Notes: generated by a model not told the origin, from the letters alone. Shown: positions 1 to 8,165, counted from the stretch's first letter. The stretch is 64,000 nt of DNA from Streptomyces sp. SAT1 (GCF_001654495.1 NZ_CP015849.1:4191501-4255500); one strand, 5' to 3'. Made by a program: numbers and translations.

Positions 1-302
1 GCGGTCAGGAGGAGCGGTTCGGCCACGGCATCGAATCCCGCTGCCGCCTCGCGCTCATGCACTACAGGTCGCTCACCGGCAGCCCCGGCATCGAGGTCCG
101 AACCCACGGCGCCACTCTCTACAACTCCCTCTACCGTGCCGACGACCAGCAACTCGTCAACGCCCACGTCTGGGGCGTCAACGCGTACGCCGCCCCCGTG
201 TGGCATCTTCGGCGACATGAGACTGGCGGCATGTTCGATACCTATGCCGAGAGCTTCGACGCGGTGTGGGCGACGGCGACGCCCGTACGAGAGGAAGGCT
301 GA
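1..302 (+). CDS. C-terminal part of a regulator-associated protein, cut by window edge
   Basis: An open frame runs in from the left edge (first full codon at position 3) and stops at 302, giving about 99 residues of C-terminus. The end contains the stretches THGATLYNSLYRAD and WGVNAYAAPVWHL. I associate these with the C-terminal domain of Streptomyces HTH proteins that often precede Nudix genes, but the N-terminal half that would settle it is outside the window. The Nudix start codon follows the stop by 2 bp, so the two genes are probably one transcript. The family assignment is tentative; the coding call is firm because the frame is open, GC3-rich and tightly linked to the next gene. Confidence 0.6.
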   Translation, partial: GQEERFGHGIESRCRLALMHYRSLTGSPGIEVRTHGATLYNSLYRADDQQLVNAHVWGVNAYAAPVWHLRRHETGGMFDTYAESFDAVWATATPVREEG

Positions 303-304
303 TC

Positions 305-775
305 GTGGCCCGCACTGAGTACTACGACGCCCCGAACGCCCCCAAGCCGAACAGCGTGGTCGTCGCCGCCTCCGCCGTCGTCACCGACGACCACGGCCGC
401 ATCCTCCTCCAGCGCCGCCGCGACAACGACCTGTGGGCGCTACCCGGCGGAGGCATGGACCTCACCGACTCCCTGCCAGGCACGGCCGTCCGCGAAGTCA
501 AAGAAGAGAACGGCCTGGACGTCGAGATCACCGGCCTGGTCGGCACCTACACCGACCCGAAACACGTCATCGCCTACAACGACGGCGAGGTCCGCCGCCA
601 GTTCAACGTCTGCTTCACCGCCCGCATCACCGGCGGCCAGCTGGCAATCTCCGACGAGTCCACCGAGCTCCGGTTCGTACCGCCCGAAGAGATCGAGCAA
701 CTGCCGATGCACCACACCCAACAGCTCAGGCTCCAGCACTTCCTGGAACAGCGCGAGAAGCCGTACCTGGGCTGA
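305..775 (+). CDS. Nudix hydrolase
   Basis: The 156-residue protein is a single Nudix domain that would hydrolyse a nucleoside diphosphate linked to some other group; the substrate cannot be told. The Nudix box is centred on GGGMDLTDSLPG followed by REVKEENG, so the catalytic RE..EE core is intact. Asp replaces the first conserved Glu of the G-x5-E part. A GTG start at 305 is preferred because GAGGAAGG sits at 290-297, about 8 nt upstream. An in-frame ATG at 266 would overlap the previous gene by 37 bp and has no ribosome site. The 2-bp gap to the upstream gene suggests co-transcription. Confidence 0.88.
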   Translation: MARTEYYDAPNAPKPNSVVVAASAVVTDDHGRILLQRRRDNDLWALPGGGMDLTDSLPGTAVREVKEENGLDVEITGLVGTYTDPKHVIAYNDGEVRRQFNVCFTARITGGQLAISDESTELRFVPPEEIEQLPMHHTQQLRLQHFLEQREKPYLG

Positions 776-894
776 ACCGGCTGACGGCAGTAGCTGACGG
801 CAACAACCCCGCACAACCACGGACCCCCACGCACGTCACCGGACCAGCAAATCGCGCTTGACCTGCATAAAAGCAGGTACAGGCGTCCGCGTAG

Positions 895-1278
895 CACACG
901 TACTATGTGCTGGCGGGCGAGACGCCGGTACTCGTTCACAACAGTGGCTGCGGCGGGCGTTGGAAATTGGGTGAAGATTATGCCAAGCCCAATAAGAAGG
1001 GCGATGCGCCGTCCTTGTCCACCATGCGTAAGCGGTTCTGGAAGAACGAAGCGGCGGAACCGGATGCCGCAGGCCAATACGGTGCCGCGAACGTCGGTCG
1101 TATGAAGCGGGGGTCGGCGCCCCAGCGGCAGCGTCCTGACGGATCGTGGGAATCAATGGAGCTGAGTCACGAACCTATTCCCGAGCGTGACGGTGGTATG
1201 TTGCTGACACCGCGGTGGCCAGAGGATCATGTAATTATGGATCCCGGTGGGTACCGTAGGCTCCCGCCCGGGTACTGA
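895..1278 (+). pseudogene. Orphan C-terminal toxin module of a polymorphic (Rhs/HINT-type) toxin
   Basis: The frame is open from just after an in-frame stop at 892 and begins HTYYVLAGETPVLVHNSGCG. The VLAG-x-TPVLVHN tail is the hallmark junction between the long secreted body (Rhs or HINT) and the variable C-terminal toxin of polymorphic toxins. Nothing resembling that body lies upstream, only stops, so this is a toxin tip without its delivery part. The tip (about 105 residues) has a SMELSHEPIPERDGG stretch followed by PRWPEDHVIMDP. This resembles His-rich nuclease toxin tips, so a nuclease is plausible but unproven. A GTG at 907 could start translation, but it lacks a clear ribosome site. 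It may be a stored cassette or decaying DNA. The next gene is a candidate immunity gene. Confidence 0.65.
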
Positions 1279-1367
1279 GCTGCGGACGGGCGTGGTGCCA
1301 GCCCCCTTTTTCGCTGGCGTCACGCACAGGTGCGCTGCTCAGGTCTGGACGATCTAGGAGGATTCGG

Positions 1368-1733
1368 GTGAGCACAAGCGGTGCGCAGGCAGCGGCCTTT
1401 TTCCGCGACATCGTTCAGACTCGCACCGTTTGGTGGGTCCGGGATGACAATGGCAGCCCAACGCCGGTCTCGAGTTCTGGGCGACCCGCATTCCCTTATT
1501 GGTCGTCGGAGTCCCGCGCGAAGCGCGCTGCTCAGCTATGGGGTCCTCAGTTTCGTGTTGTTGCAATGCCGCTGGATCATTGGCGGAGTGCGGCTTTGCC
1601 GGATCTGGTCAAGGATGACTTTCGAGTAGGCATTAATTGGAGCGGACAGTGCTTGACTGGATGGGACTTCACTGTCAATGAAGTGGTCAATCGCCTCGCT
1701 CAAGCTCTTAGTGAACCGCCATTCGACCGGTAG
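1368..1733 (+). CDS. DUF2750-family protein, candidate immunity protein
   Basis: The protein has 121 residues. YWSSESRAKRAAQLWG, then MPLDHW, then DFRVGINWSG match the order of conserved blocks I know from DUF2750 (W-S..RA...W, IPL, R-V-G-x-NWSG). It is small and soluble, with no signal peptide or membrane segment. A GTG start at 1368 is preceded by AGGAGG at 1357-1362. It lies 89 bp after an orphan polymorphic-toxin tip in the same direction, the usual place of an immunity gene. The immunity role is inferred from position, since DUF2750 has no established activity. The base composition is visibly less GC-rich than the core genes, which fits transfer. Confidence 0.75.
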   Translation: MSTSGAQAAAFFRDIVQTRTVWWVRDDNGSPTPVSSSGRPAFPYWSSESRAKRAAQLWGPQFRVVAMPLDHWRSAALPDLVKDDFRVGINWSGQCLTGWDFTVNEVVNRLAQALSEPPFDR

Positions 1734-2287
1734 GTTCGGCTGGGTGGCAACGCTCGGGCGTGGCCCAGGGAATCATCCGTCTGTGGGCGTGAAGGGCTTG
1801 CATACCGAGGGCGAACTGGGCGCTGTCGATTCTCGTGCCGTCAACTGAACCTTGGCCGGCCTGGCGTATTTTGGCGGCTCCTGGGGAGTTACTGGAGGGC
1901 GAGCACGACGGACGGAGTCGGCTGCCCCGGCGTGTCCGGTGTCCAGCCGGTGAGTCATTGTTCAGGTGGGTCGAGTGCGAACCATCGGGCCGGGATCAGG
2001 CCCGAGAAACCCGAATTGCTCTTGGACCTGTTGGTGACGATGAAGCCGGTGGCTCTGCGGAGAAGATGGTGCTGTGGGCCGCAATGGGTGATCTCGATGA
2101 CTCGAACTACCGTCTGCTGACCGAGGGGTGACCGCGCGGCCCTGGCCGTGGGGTGCGGCACTGTTGGGGTGGTGTTCCGTCGGTCTCCCGGGCAGGGGCC
2201 GGTCGAGGCTCGACGCCGCGGGTGGCCTGCCCGTCGCCCCGCCCTCCTGGTGCGACCCCCCGTAGCCCCCGCCGGTAGGCTCGATAT
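1734..2287. other. Gene-poor gap, possible gene remnants
   Basis: I see no convincing gene in these 554 bases. A plus-strand frame (1835-2131, GTG start, no ribosome site) ends in a protein-like stretch, and a minus-strand frame covers the same bases. Neither has a recognisable family. The stretch could be a decayed piece of the accessory block to its left. The last 12 bases contain the promoter of the UbiX-like gene. Confidence 0.4.
2276..2281 (+). promoter_or_regulatory. -10 hexamer of a probable leaderless promoter (UbiX-like gene)
   Basis: TAGGCT lies exactly 6 nt before the GTG start at 2288, and no ribosome site is present. This fits transcription starting at or next to the start codon. 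No clear -35 was identified. Confidence 0.5.
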
Positions 2288-2959
2288 GTGAACGCAGGGA
2301 AAACGCGGCGCGAGCCTTGGATCGTGGGGGTTTCCGGCGCGTCCGGTACGCCGTACGCGGCTGCTGTGCTGCGCGGGCTGATCGACGCCGGGGAGAGTGT
2401 CGACCTGGTGGTCAGCCGGGCCTCGCGGCTCACCCTGCTCGACGAGACGGGCATCTCCTTCCGGGACGCGCACTGGCGGGAGGATCTGGGGGAGTGGCTG
2501 GCGCTGGGGGCGGACGGGAAGCCCGGCACGTTCGGGGCGGACCTCGCGGACGTGCGGCACTGGAGCGCCGGTGACCTGGCGGCCGGGCCGTCCTCGGGGT
2601 CGTACCCCGCGCGGGGGATGCTGATCGTGCCGGCCTCGACGGCGTGCGTGGCCGGGGTCGCGCTCGGTCTGTCGAAGGACCTGCTCCAGCGGGCGGCGAG
2701 CGTGACCCTCAAGGAGCGCAGGCCGCTGGTGGTGGCCGTCAGGGAGACCCCGCTGAACGGCCCGACGCTGCGGCAGCTCGTCGCCCTGGACGACGCGGGC
2801 GCCACCGTCCTGCCCGCCTCGCCCGCCTTCTACGCCGGTGCGACCCACATCCAGCACCTGGTGGACTTCGTCGCCGGCCGCGCTCTCGACGCGGTGGGCG
2901 TGCCGCACCGGCTCTACCGCCGCTGGGAGGGCGAACTGGGCGGCGGTGCCCGGCGTTAG
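2288..2959 (+). CDS. UbiX-like flavin prenyltransferase
   Basis: The 223-residue protein opens with the UbiX signature IVGVSGASGTPYA (flavin-phosphate binding) and later has VPASTACVAGVALGLS and LKERRPLVVAVRETPL, the typical conserved stretches. UbiX joins dimethylallyl phosphate to FMN to make the prenyl-FMN cofactor of UbiD decarboxylases. Actinomycetes with the futalosine pathway keep UbiX/UbiD pairs near mqnE, where a decarboxylation of the prenylated naphthoate is needed, and here mqnE is only 600 bp downstream. No UbiD is in the window. The GTG start has a -10 element 6 nt upstream and no ribosome site, so the mRNA is probably leaderless. It is somewhat longer than E. coli UbiX because of an insertion around residues 50-95. 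Confidence 0.9.
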   Translation: MNAGKTRREPWIVGVSGASGTPYAAAVLRGLIDAGESVDLVVSRASRLTLLDETGISFRDAHWREDLGEWLALGADGKPGTFGADLADVRHWSAGDLAAGPSSGSYPARGMLIVPASTACVAGVALGLSKDLLQRAASVTLKERRPLVVAVRETPLNGPTLRQLVALDDAGATVLPASPAFYAGATHIQHLVDFVAGRALDAVGVPHRLYRRWEGELGGGARR

Positions 2960-3034
2960 CAGCAGTACCCGTACCACTTGAGAACAGCATCACTGGGACT
3001 TCAGGAACTTCTTTCAGCGGAAGGCTTCGATCGC

Positions 3035-3490
3035 ATGGACGCGGTGGACAGGCAGCTCATCCAGGCCCTGAGGGAGAACGGCCGGGCCTCCTACGCCGAG
3101 CTGGGGCGCCTCGTCGGCCTGTCGGGACCGAGCGTCACCGACCGCATCAACCGGCTGGAGGCGGCCGGGGTCATCACCGGCTACCGGGCGACGGTGGACT
3201 CCGCCTCGCTCGGCCTCGGCGTGACCGCCCTGATCGGCATCTCCCTCTCGGACGCGGCCGACCACGAGGACGTGGCGCAGCGGCTGAAGGACCTGCCCGA
3301 GATCGAGGACTGCTGGTTCATCGCCGGTGACGACTCCTTCATGCTCAAGGTGCGCGCCACGGACGTCGACGGACTGGAGAGGATCATCCGCCGGCTGTCC
3401 GGCACCAAGGGCGTCTCCCGGACCCGTACGACCATCGTGCTGTCCACGAAGTGGGAGAACCGGGTGGGAGAGCTGCCCGAGGAGGTCTGA
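3035..3490 (+). CDS. Lrp/AsnC-family transcriptional regulator
   Basis: The 151-residue protein has an N-terminal winged HTH (residues 1-60, LIQALRENGRASYAELGRLV then VTDRINRLEAAGVITGY) and a RAM-type ligand domain behind it, the standard Lrp/AsnC plan and length. ATG 3035 is chosen because the HTH begins directly after it and AGCGGAAGG at 3016-3024 can serve as ribosome site. An upstream in-frame start would add a tail not seen in the family. It sits between the UbiX-like gene and mqnE in the same direction, so it may respond to an amino acid or pathway compound and control these menaquinone genes. That target is inference. Confidence 0.9.
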   Translation: MDAVDRQLIQALRENGRASYAELGRLVGLSGPSVTDRINRLEAAGVITGYRATVDSASLGLGVTALIGISLSDAADHEDVAQRLKDLPEIEDCWFIAGDDSFMLKVRATDVDGLERIIRRLSGTKGVSRTRTTIVLSTKWENRVGELPEEV

Positions 3491-3564
3491 CGGCCGGGGC
3501 GTCCGGTCCGGGCGTACGGTGTGCAGGAGTCGGTGGAGGAAGAAGAGGAAGAGGTAGCAGAGGT

Positions 3565-4734
3565 ATGGGTATGGACGTCGGGCTCAAGCGCGAGCTGGAG
3601 GAGAAGGTCCGCTCCGGCGAGCGGCTGACCCGCGAGGACGGCATCGCGCTGTACGAGTCGGACGACCTGGCCTGGCTCGGCGGGCTCGCGCACGAGGTGC
3701 GGACGCGGAAGAACGGCGACGTCGTCCACTTCAACGTCAACCGCCACCTCAACATGACGAACGTGTGCACCGCGTCCTGCGCCTACTGCTCCTTCCAGCG
3801 CAAGCCGGGCGAGAAGGACGCGTACACGATGCGCATCGAGGAGGCCGTCAAGCTCGCCCAGGGCATGGAGGCGGAGAACCTCACCGAGCTGCACATCGTC
3901 AACGGACTGCACCCGAACCTGCCGTGGCGCTACTACCCGCGTTCGCTGCGCGAGCTGAAGGCGGCGCTGCCCGGGGTGTCGCTGAAGGCGTTCACGGCCA
4001 CCGAGATCCACCACTTCGAGACGATCTCCGGGCTGAGCGCGAGCGAGATCCTGGACGAGCTGATCGACGCCGGTCTGGAGTCGCTGACCGGCGGCGGCGC
4101 GGAGATCTTCGACTGGGAGGTCCGGCAGCACATCGTGGACCACCGCACCCACTGGGAGGACTGGTCCCGTATCCACCGGCTGGCGCACGAGAAGGGTCTG
4201 AAGACCCCGTGCACCATGCTCTACGGGCACATCGAGGAGCCCCGCCACCGGGTGGACCACGTGCTGCGGCTGCGCGAGCTCCAGGACGAGACCGGCGGTT
4301 TCCAGGTCTTCATCCCGCTGCGCTACCAGCACGACTTCGTGGACATGAAGGACGGCAAGGTCCGCAACCGCCTCCAGGCGCGGACCACGATGGCGACCGG
4401 TGCCGAGGCGCTGAAGACGTTCGCCGTCTCCCGGCTGCTGTTCGACAACGTGCCGCACGTGAAGGTGTTCTGGGTGATGCACGGGGTGCAGACCGCCCAG
4501 CTCGCCCTCCAGCACGGCGCGGACGACATGGACGGCTCGGTCGTCGAGTACAAGATCACACACGACGCGGACAACTTCGGCACACCGAACAAGCTGACCC
4601 GCGACGACCTGCTGGAGCTGATCCGCGACGCGGGCTTCCGCCCGGTCGAGCGCAACACGCGCTACGAGATCATCCGCGAGTACGACGGCCCGGACGCCGG
4701 GCGCCGCGAGTCGCCGCAGCCCATGCGGGTGTGA
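3565..4734 (+). CDS. mqnE: Aminodeoxyfutalosine synthase MqnE (radical SAM)
   Basis: The 389-residue radical SAM enzyme joins the MqnA product to S-adenosylmethionine to give aminodeoxyfutalosine, an early step of futalosine-type menaquinone synthesis. The iron-sulfur ligands are in CTASCAYC (Cys68, Cys72, Cys75), preceded by FNVNRHLNMTN, as in the MqnE/MqnC family. LTGGGAEIFDWEVRQHI and the following HRTHWEDW favour MqnE over MqnC. ATG 3565 is used: the purine-rich stretch GAGGAAGAAGAGGAAGAGG just upstream offers ribosome binding, and earlier in-frame codons encode low-complexity sequence. mqnA and mqnC lie about 9 and 11 kb downstream on the same strand. Confidence 0.96.
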   Translation: MGMDVGLKRELEEKVRSGERLTREDGIALYESDDLAWLGGLAHEVRTRKNGDVVHFNVNRHLNMTNVCTASCAYCSFQRKPGEKDAYTMRIEEAVKLAQGMEAENLTELHIVNGLHPNLPWRYYPRSLRELKAALPGVSLKAFTATEIHHFETISGLSASEILDELIDAGLESLTGGGAEIFDWEVRQHIVDHRTHWEDWSRIHRLAHEKGLKTPCTMLYGHIEEPRHRVDHVLRLRELQDETGGFQVFIPLRYQHDFVDMKDGKVRNRLQARTTMATGAEALKTFAVSRLLFDNVPHVKVFWVMHGVQTAQLALQHGADDMDGSVVEYKITHDADNFGTPNKLTRDDLLELIRDAGFRPVERNTRYEIIREYDGPDAGRRESPQPMRV

Positions 4735-4757
4735 CCGCCCGCGAGCGGTGAGGCCGG

Positions 4758-5492
4758 ATGCCGGGCGGGTACCCGTCCGGCATGGCTGGCGCGAGGCCCC
4801 AGAGAACGCGGAGAACCCAGAGGACTCACCCAGGGTCGGACGGCGCGGTGAAGACGCCCGAGGACGCCTACTCCGCCGCGCCCTTCGTCCCGGCCCACGC
4901 GGATCTGGCCGCGCTGCGCGAGGCCGCGGCGCGCTGCCGGGGCTGCCCGCTGCACCGGGACGCCACCCGGACCGTGTTCGGGGCGGGAGCGGCGCACGCC
5001 CGGGTGATGCTCGTGGGCGAGCAGCCCGGTGACCAGGAGGACCGGCGGGGCGTGCCGTTCGTCGGACCGGCCGGGAAGCTGCTGGACCGGGCGCTGGCCG
5101 AGGCGGGCATCGATCCCGGCGAGGCGTACGTCACCAACGCGGTGAAGCATTTCAAGTTCAGCCGGTCCGGGCCGGGCAAGCGGCGGATCCACAAGGCGCC
5201 GAGCCTGCGCGAGATGACCGCCTGCGGCCCCTGGCTGGCGACTGAGCTGGCGCTCGTGGAGCCCGAGCTGATCGTGGTGCTGGGCGCGACCGCGGGCAAG
5301 GCCCTGCTCGGCTCCTCCTTCCGGGTGACCCAGGTGCGCGGCACCCTCCTCGAACACGAGATCCATGGACGCCCCGAGCGCCTGGTGCCCACGGTGCACC
5401 CCTCGGCGGTGCTGCGCGCGGACGACCGGGAGGCCGCCTACCAGGGTCTTGTGTCGGATCTGGGGGTCGCGGCCGGTGCCCTGGGCCGCTGA
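4758..5492 (+). CDS. udgX: UdgX-type uracil-DNA glycosylase / uracil-DNA binding protein
   Basis: The 244-residue protein belongs to the uracil-DNA glycosylase superfamily. It carries GEQPGDQED (residues 88-95), PFVGPAGKLLD, the KRRIH loop (141-145) and a late VHPS motif. The KRRIH loop is the mark of UdgX, in which the loop His forms a lasting covalent bond to the deoxyribose after uracil removal. His145 is present. Cys60, Cys63 and Cys156 are candidate iron-sulfur ligands. The first 30 residues are Arg/Pro-rich and may not be translated: GTG 4848 (Val31) would give a more family-like start, but ribosome sites are weak for all candidates. It follows mqnE by 23 bp and may share its transcript. 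Confidence 0.9.
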   Translation: MPGGYPSGMAGARPQRTRRTQRTHPGSDGAVKTPEDAYSAAPFVPAHADLAALREAAARCRGCPLHRDATRTVFGAGAAHARVMLVGEQPGDQEDRRGVPFVGPAGKLLDRALAEAGIDPGEAYVTNAVKHFKFSRSGPGKRRIHKAPSLREMTACGPWLATELALVEPELIVVLGATAGKALLGSSFRVTQVRGTLLEHEIHGRPERLVPTVHPSAVLRADDREAAYQGLVSDLGVAAGALGR

Positions 5493-5526
5493 GTCGACGG
5501 CCTTCCCTTCCCCGGATGGTAATAGG

Positions 5527-5532
5527 TAGTGT
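5527..5532 (+). promoter_or_regulatory. -10 hexamer of a probable leaderless promoter (GNAT gene)
   Basis: TAGTGT is followed by exactly 6 nt and then ATG 5539. No purine-rich ribosome site lies in the gap, so transcription probably starts at the start codon. Confidence 0.5.
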
Positions 5533-5538
5533 TGCGCT

Positions 5539-6063
5539 ATGCCTCTTACCTTCACTCTTGATCCCTCCGTCGACCGCGCCCTGCGCGACGGCATCCTCGA
5601 CCTCTGGGCGGACGTCACGGACGCGGGCGGCGCGGTCGGCTTCGTGGCGCCGGCCTCGCGGGAGGCGATCCGGCCGGAGCTGGTGAAGCAGTTCGTGGCG
5701 ATGGCCGAGGGCCGGTCCCGGCTGCTGGTGGGGCACGACGAGACGGGCCGGGTCGCCGCGACGGCGTTCCTGACCCTCAACCGGGACGCCCTCTCCGCCC
5801 ACTGGCTGTGGCTCTACACGGTGATGGTCCACCCCCGCCACCAGGGCAAGGGCTACGGCCGCGAGCTGCTCGCCGCGGCGGCGGACGCGGCCCGCGGCAT
5901 CGGGGGCATCGAGGCGCTCCGGCTCAGCTGCCGGGGCGGCCAGGGGCTGGAGCGGTTCTACGCCTCCTGCGGCTACAAGGAGGTCGGCCGGATCCCCGGT
6001 GCCACCCGGGTCGCGCCGGACGACGACCGCGATGAAGTGATCATGCTCATGCCGCTGACCTGA
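5539..6063 (+). CDS. GNAT-family N-acetyltransferase
   Basis: The 174-residue single-domain protein has the acetyl-CoA binding motif A at HPRHQGKGYGRELL (Q/R-x-x-G-x-G pattern) and a C-terminal FYASCGYKEVGRIPG strand typical of the fold. It would move an acetyl group from acetyl-CoA to an amine; the substrate cannot be read from the sequence. The start at 5539 has no ribosome site but a -10 hexamer 6 nt upstream, suggesting a leaderless message. The neighbours (UdgX upstream, DUF4229 downstream) do not suggest a pathway. Confidence 0.9.
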   Translation: MPLTFTLDPSVDRALRDGILDLWADVTDAGGAVGFVAPASREAIRPELVKQFVAMAEGRSRLLVGHDETGRVAATAFLTLNRDALSAHWLWLYTVMVHPRHQGKGYGRELLAAAADAARGIGGIEALRLSCRGGQGLERFYASCGYKEVGRIPGATRVAPDDDRDEVIMLMPLT

Positions 6064-6164
6064 GGCTTCGTGCGCCCGCGTGACCCGCCTGCGGGAACGG
6101 GCCCCCAGCGTGCTTCACTGGACGGTGCCCTTTGGCCTTGTTCGGAACGGAAGAGTGGTTTGGG

Positions 6165-6464
6165 ATGCTCCGCTACACGCTGATGCGCCTCGGTATCTTC
6201 GCGGGCTGCCTCGTGGTCGCCTGGGGTCTCGTGTACGTCGGCATCGTGCCGAGCGGCCGCAACGGCTCCAACGGCCTGTGGATCCCTCTTCTCGCCCTGG
6301 TCCTCTCGGCGCCGATCAGCTTCGTCGTGCTGCGCAAGGAGCGTGACCGGGCCTCCGAGCAGGTCGCCGCGCGCGTCGACCGCATGAAGGCGAACATGCA
6401 GGCCAGCGCGCTCGAAGAGGAACTGGCCGGGGAAGAGGCGCGGGGCACCTCCAAGGCGTCCTGA
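6165..6464 (+). CDS. DUF4229 membrane protein
   Basis: The 99-residue protein has two hydrophobic segments (about residues 8-24 and 37-56) followed by a charged, probably cytoplasmic tail rich in Glu, Arg and Ala (LRKERDRASEQVAARVDRMKANM). This matches DUF4229, a small actinobacterial membrane protein of unknown role. ATG 6165 is chosen over an upstream TTG because the hydrophobic segment begins right after it and GGAAGAG lies at 6147-6153. No function is assigned. Confidence 0.82.
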   Translation: MLRYTLMRLGIFAGCLVVAWGLVYVGIVPSGRNGSNGLWIPLLALVLSAPISFVVLRKERDRASEQVAARVDRMKANMQASALEEELAGEEARGTSKAS

Positions 6465-6532
6465 CCCTCCGGGCCCGCCTGCGCGCCGGGTTCCCGCCCG
6501 GTCGGCGGGTCGGCGGGCGGCCGGGTGAACCG

Positions 6533-6538
6533 TAGGCT
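6533..6538 (+). promoter_or_regulatory. -10 hexamer of a probable leaderless promoter (TetR gene)
   Basis: TAGGCT lies 7 nt before ATG 6546 with no ribosome site between them, so the TetR message probably begins at its start codon. Confidence 0.45.
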
Positions 6539-6545
6539 TGCCGCC

Positions 6546-7217
6546 ATGGGTGCCGTGAAGACCAAGCGGATGCCGCGCGCGGTTCGTGAACAGCAGATGC
6601 TAGACGCCGCCGTGCGCATCTTCGGCCGGCGCGGCTACCGGGCCGCCTCCATGGACGAGATCGCCGAACTGGCGGGCGTCTCCAAACCGTTGGTCTATCT
6701 GTATCTGAACTCCAAGGACGACCTCTTCAGCGCCTGCATCCGGCGCGAGGCCGCCGCGCTGACCGCCGCCGTCCGGGCCGGGGCCCGCCCCGGGCTGCCC
6801 GCCGACCGGCAGCTCTGGGAGGGGCTGCGGGCCTTCTTCACGCACACCGCGCGGCACCCGGACGGCTGGGCGGTGCTGCACCTCCAGGCGCGTACCCACG
6901 GCGAGCCGTTCGCCGCCGAGACCGCCGCGATGCGCCGGGAGATCGTCACCTTCGTGCGGCAGCTGATCACCGAGGCGGCACACGCCGCCGCCTGTGCCGG
7001 GGAGGCGGATGGCGGCCCCGGCCGGCTGCCCGAGCACGAGGCCGCCGGACTCGCCGAGGCCCTGGTCGGCGCCGCCGAGTCGCTCGCCGACTGGGCCAAC
7101 ACCACCCCGGGTGTCACGGCCCGGCAGGCCGCCACCACCCTGATGAACTTCGCCTGGGCGGGCCTCGGCGACCTCATGGAGGGCCGCCCCTGGACCCCGC
7201 CCGCGCCGGGGTCCTGA
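6546..7217 (+). CDS. TetR/AcrR-family transcriptional regulator
   Basis: The 223-residue protein has an N-terminal TetR HTH (about residues 15-60: MLDAAVRIFGRRGYRAASMDEIAELAGVSK in two parts, then LYLNSKDDLF) and a divergent helical ligand domain. It is convergent with the MaoC gene of the adjacent fatty-acid module. A double palindrome in the FabG/thiolase promoter gap is the type of site a TetR dimer binds, so it may be the repressor of that module, induced by an acyl-CoA. That link is inference. ATG 6546 has a -10 hexamer 7 nt upstream; an in-frame GTG at 6525 would precede this promoter and is rejected. Confidence 0.9.
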   Translation: MGAVKTKRMPRAVREQQMLDAAVRIFGRRGYRAASMDEIAELAGVSKPLVYLYLNSKDDLFSACIRREAAALTAAVRAGARPGLPADRQLWEGLRAFFTHTARHPDGWAVLHLQARTHGEPFAAETAAMRREIVTFVRQLITEAAHAAACAGEADGGPGRLPEHEAAGLAEALVGAAESLADWANTTPGVTARQAATTLMNFAWAGLGDLMEGRPWTPPAPGS

Positions 7218-7246
7218 CGCGGGCTCCCACGGGCGCGGGGCAGTGC

Positions 7247-8158
7247 TCAGCCGCCCGGCGCCGCCACCTCGCCCTCCAGATGCACCCGCCCCGCCGCCCG
7301 GTCCGCCGCCCCGTCCGCTGCCTCGCCCGGCGCGCGCAGCGCGAAGCGGCCCCGGTCGTCGGCCGCGTACACCACCGTGCCCGGCAGGAGCACCGGCGCC
7401 TTGAACGCGGCCCGGACCGAGACGGCCTCGGGGACCCCGTGGGCGGCCAGGCAGCGCGCCACGGTCCACATGCCGTGGGCGATGGGCCGGGGGAAGCCGA
7501 ACAGGCGGGCGGTGAGCGGGTGCAGATGGATCGGGTTGCGGTCGCCGGAGGCGGCGCCGTAGCGCCGTCCGAGATCGGCGGGCAGCCGCCACTCGGCCGC
7601 GGCGGGCGGCGGGGCCGCCTCCGGCGCGGGCCGGCCGGGCCCGCCGGTGGTCCCGGCCGTGCGGTGGCGGGCCAGATAGGTGCTGGTGGACTCCCAGACC
7701 GTCTCTCCGGCGGCGCGCAGCCCGGTCACGACGACGGCCTCGGTGCCGCGCCGATGGGGCCTCAGGCCCGCGATGTGCACGGAGAGTTCGTACGCCTCGG
7801 TGGCGCGCAGGGCGGTGCGCCGGGTGAGGGCGATCGAGGTGTGGACAAGACCGAGCAGCGGCAGCGGGAAGCCGCCGCCGCTCATCAGGCGCATCGCGAG
7901 CGGGAAGCCGAGGACGTGCGGATAGGTGAGCGGCAGCGCGTCCGCGCCGGTCGGGAAGCCGCACACCCGCTCGTAGGCCGCCAGCCGGGCCAGGTCGACG
8001 CGGGTGGACGGCAGCACGAGCCGGGTGTGCGGCACGGGCGCGTCGGGCCGGGGACGCCGGAAGGGGGAGCGCAGCGCGCCGCGCGCGAGCAGCGGGCCGA
8101 GGGCGGGGGAGCGGGTGAGGAGGACGGCGGGGCGTGCGTCCGGTGCGGTGCGGGCCAT
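7247..8158 (-). CDS. MaoC-family (hot-dog) dehydratase
   Basis: The 303-residue protein has a diverged N-terminal hot-dog half and a C-terminal MaoC half with the hydratase-2 motif SGDRNPIHLH (catalytic Asp and His) followed by GFPRPIAHGMW. It would hydrate or dehydrate 2-enoyl/3-hydroxyacyl thioesters. It starts 7 bp after the FabG-like gene and both are divergent from a thiolase. The set has the same gene types and orientation as the mycobacterial fadA2 - fabG4 - htdX locus, so it probably acts with them in acyl-chain processing. Whether chains are built or degraded is not settled by sequence. Confidence 0.9.
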   Translation of the reverse strand: MARTAPDARPAVLLTRSPALGPLLARGALRSPFRRPRPDAPVPHTRLVLPSTRVDLARLAAYERVCGFPTGADALPLTYPHVLGFPLAMRLMSGGGFPLPLLGLVHTSIALTRRTALRATEAYELSVHIAGLRPHRRGTEAVVVTGLRAAGETVWESTSTYLARHRTAGTTGGPGRPAPEAAPPPAAAEWRLPADLGRRYGAASGDRNPIHLHPLTARLFGFPRPIAHGMWTVARCLAAHGVPEAVSVRAAFKAPVLLPGTVVYAADDRGRFALRAPGEAADGAADRAAGRVHLEGEVAAPGG

Positions 8159-8165
8159 GGCGGCG

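Noticed and set aside
1835..2131. A 98-residue plus-strand frame in the left gap
   Set aside because: GTG start without ribosome site or -10 element, and no recognisable family. Its C-terminal end looks protein-like but so does the opposite strand, so I list the gap as unexplained.
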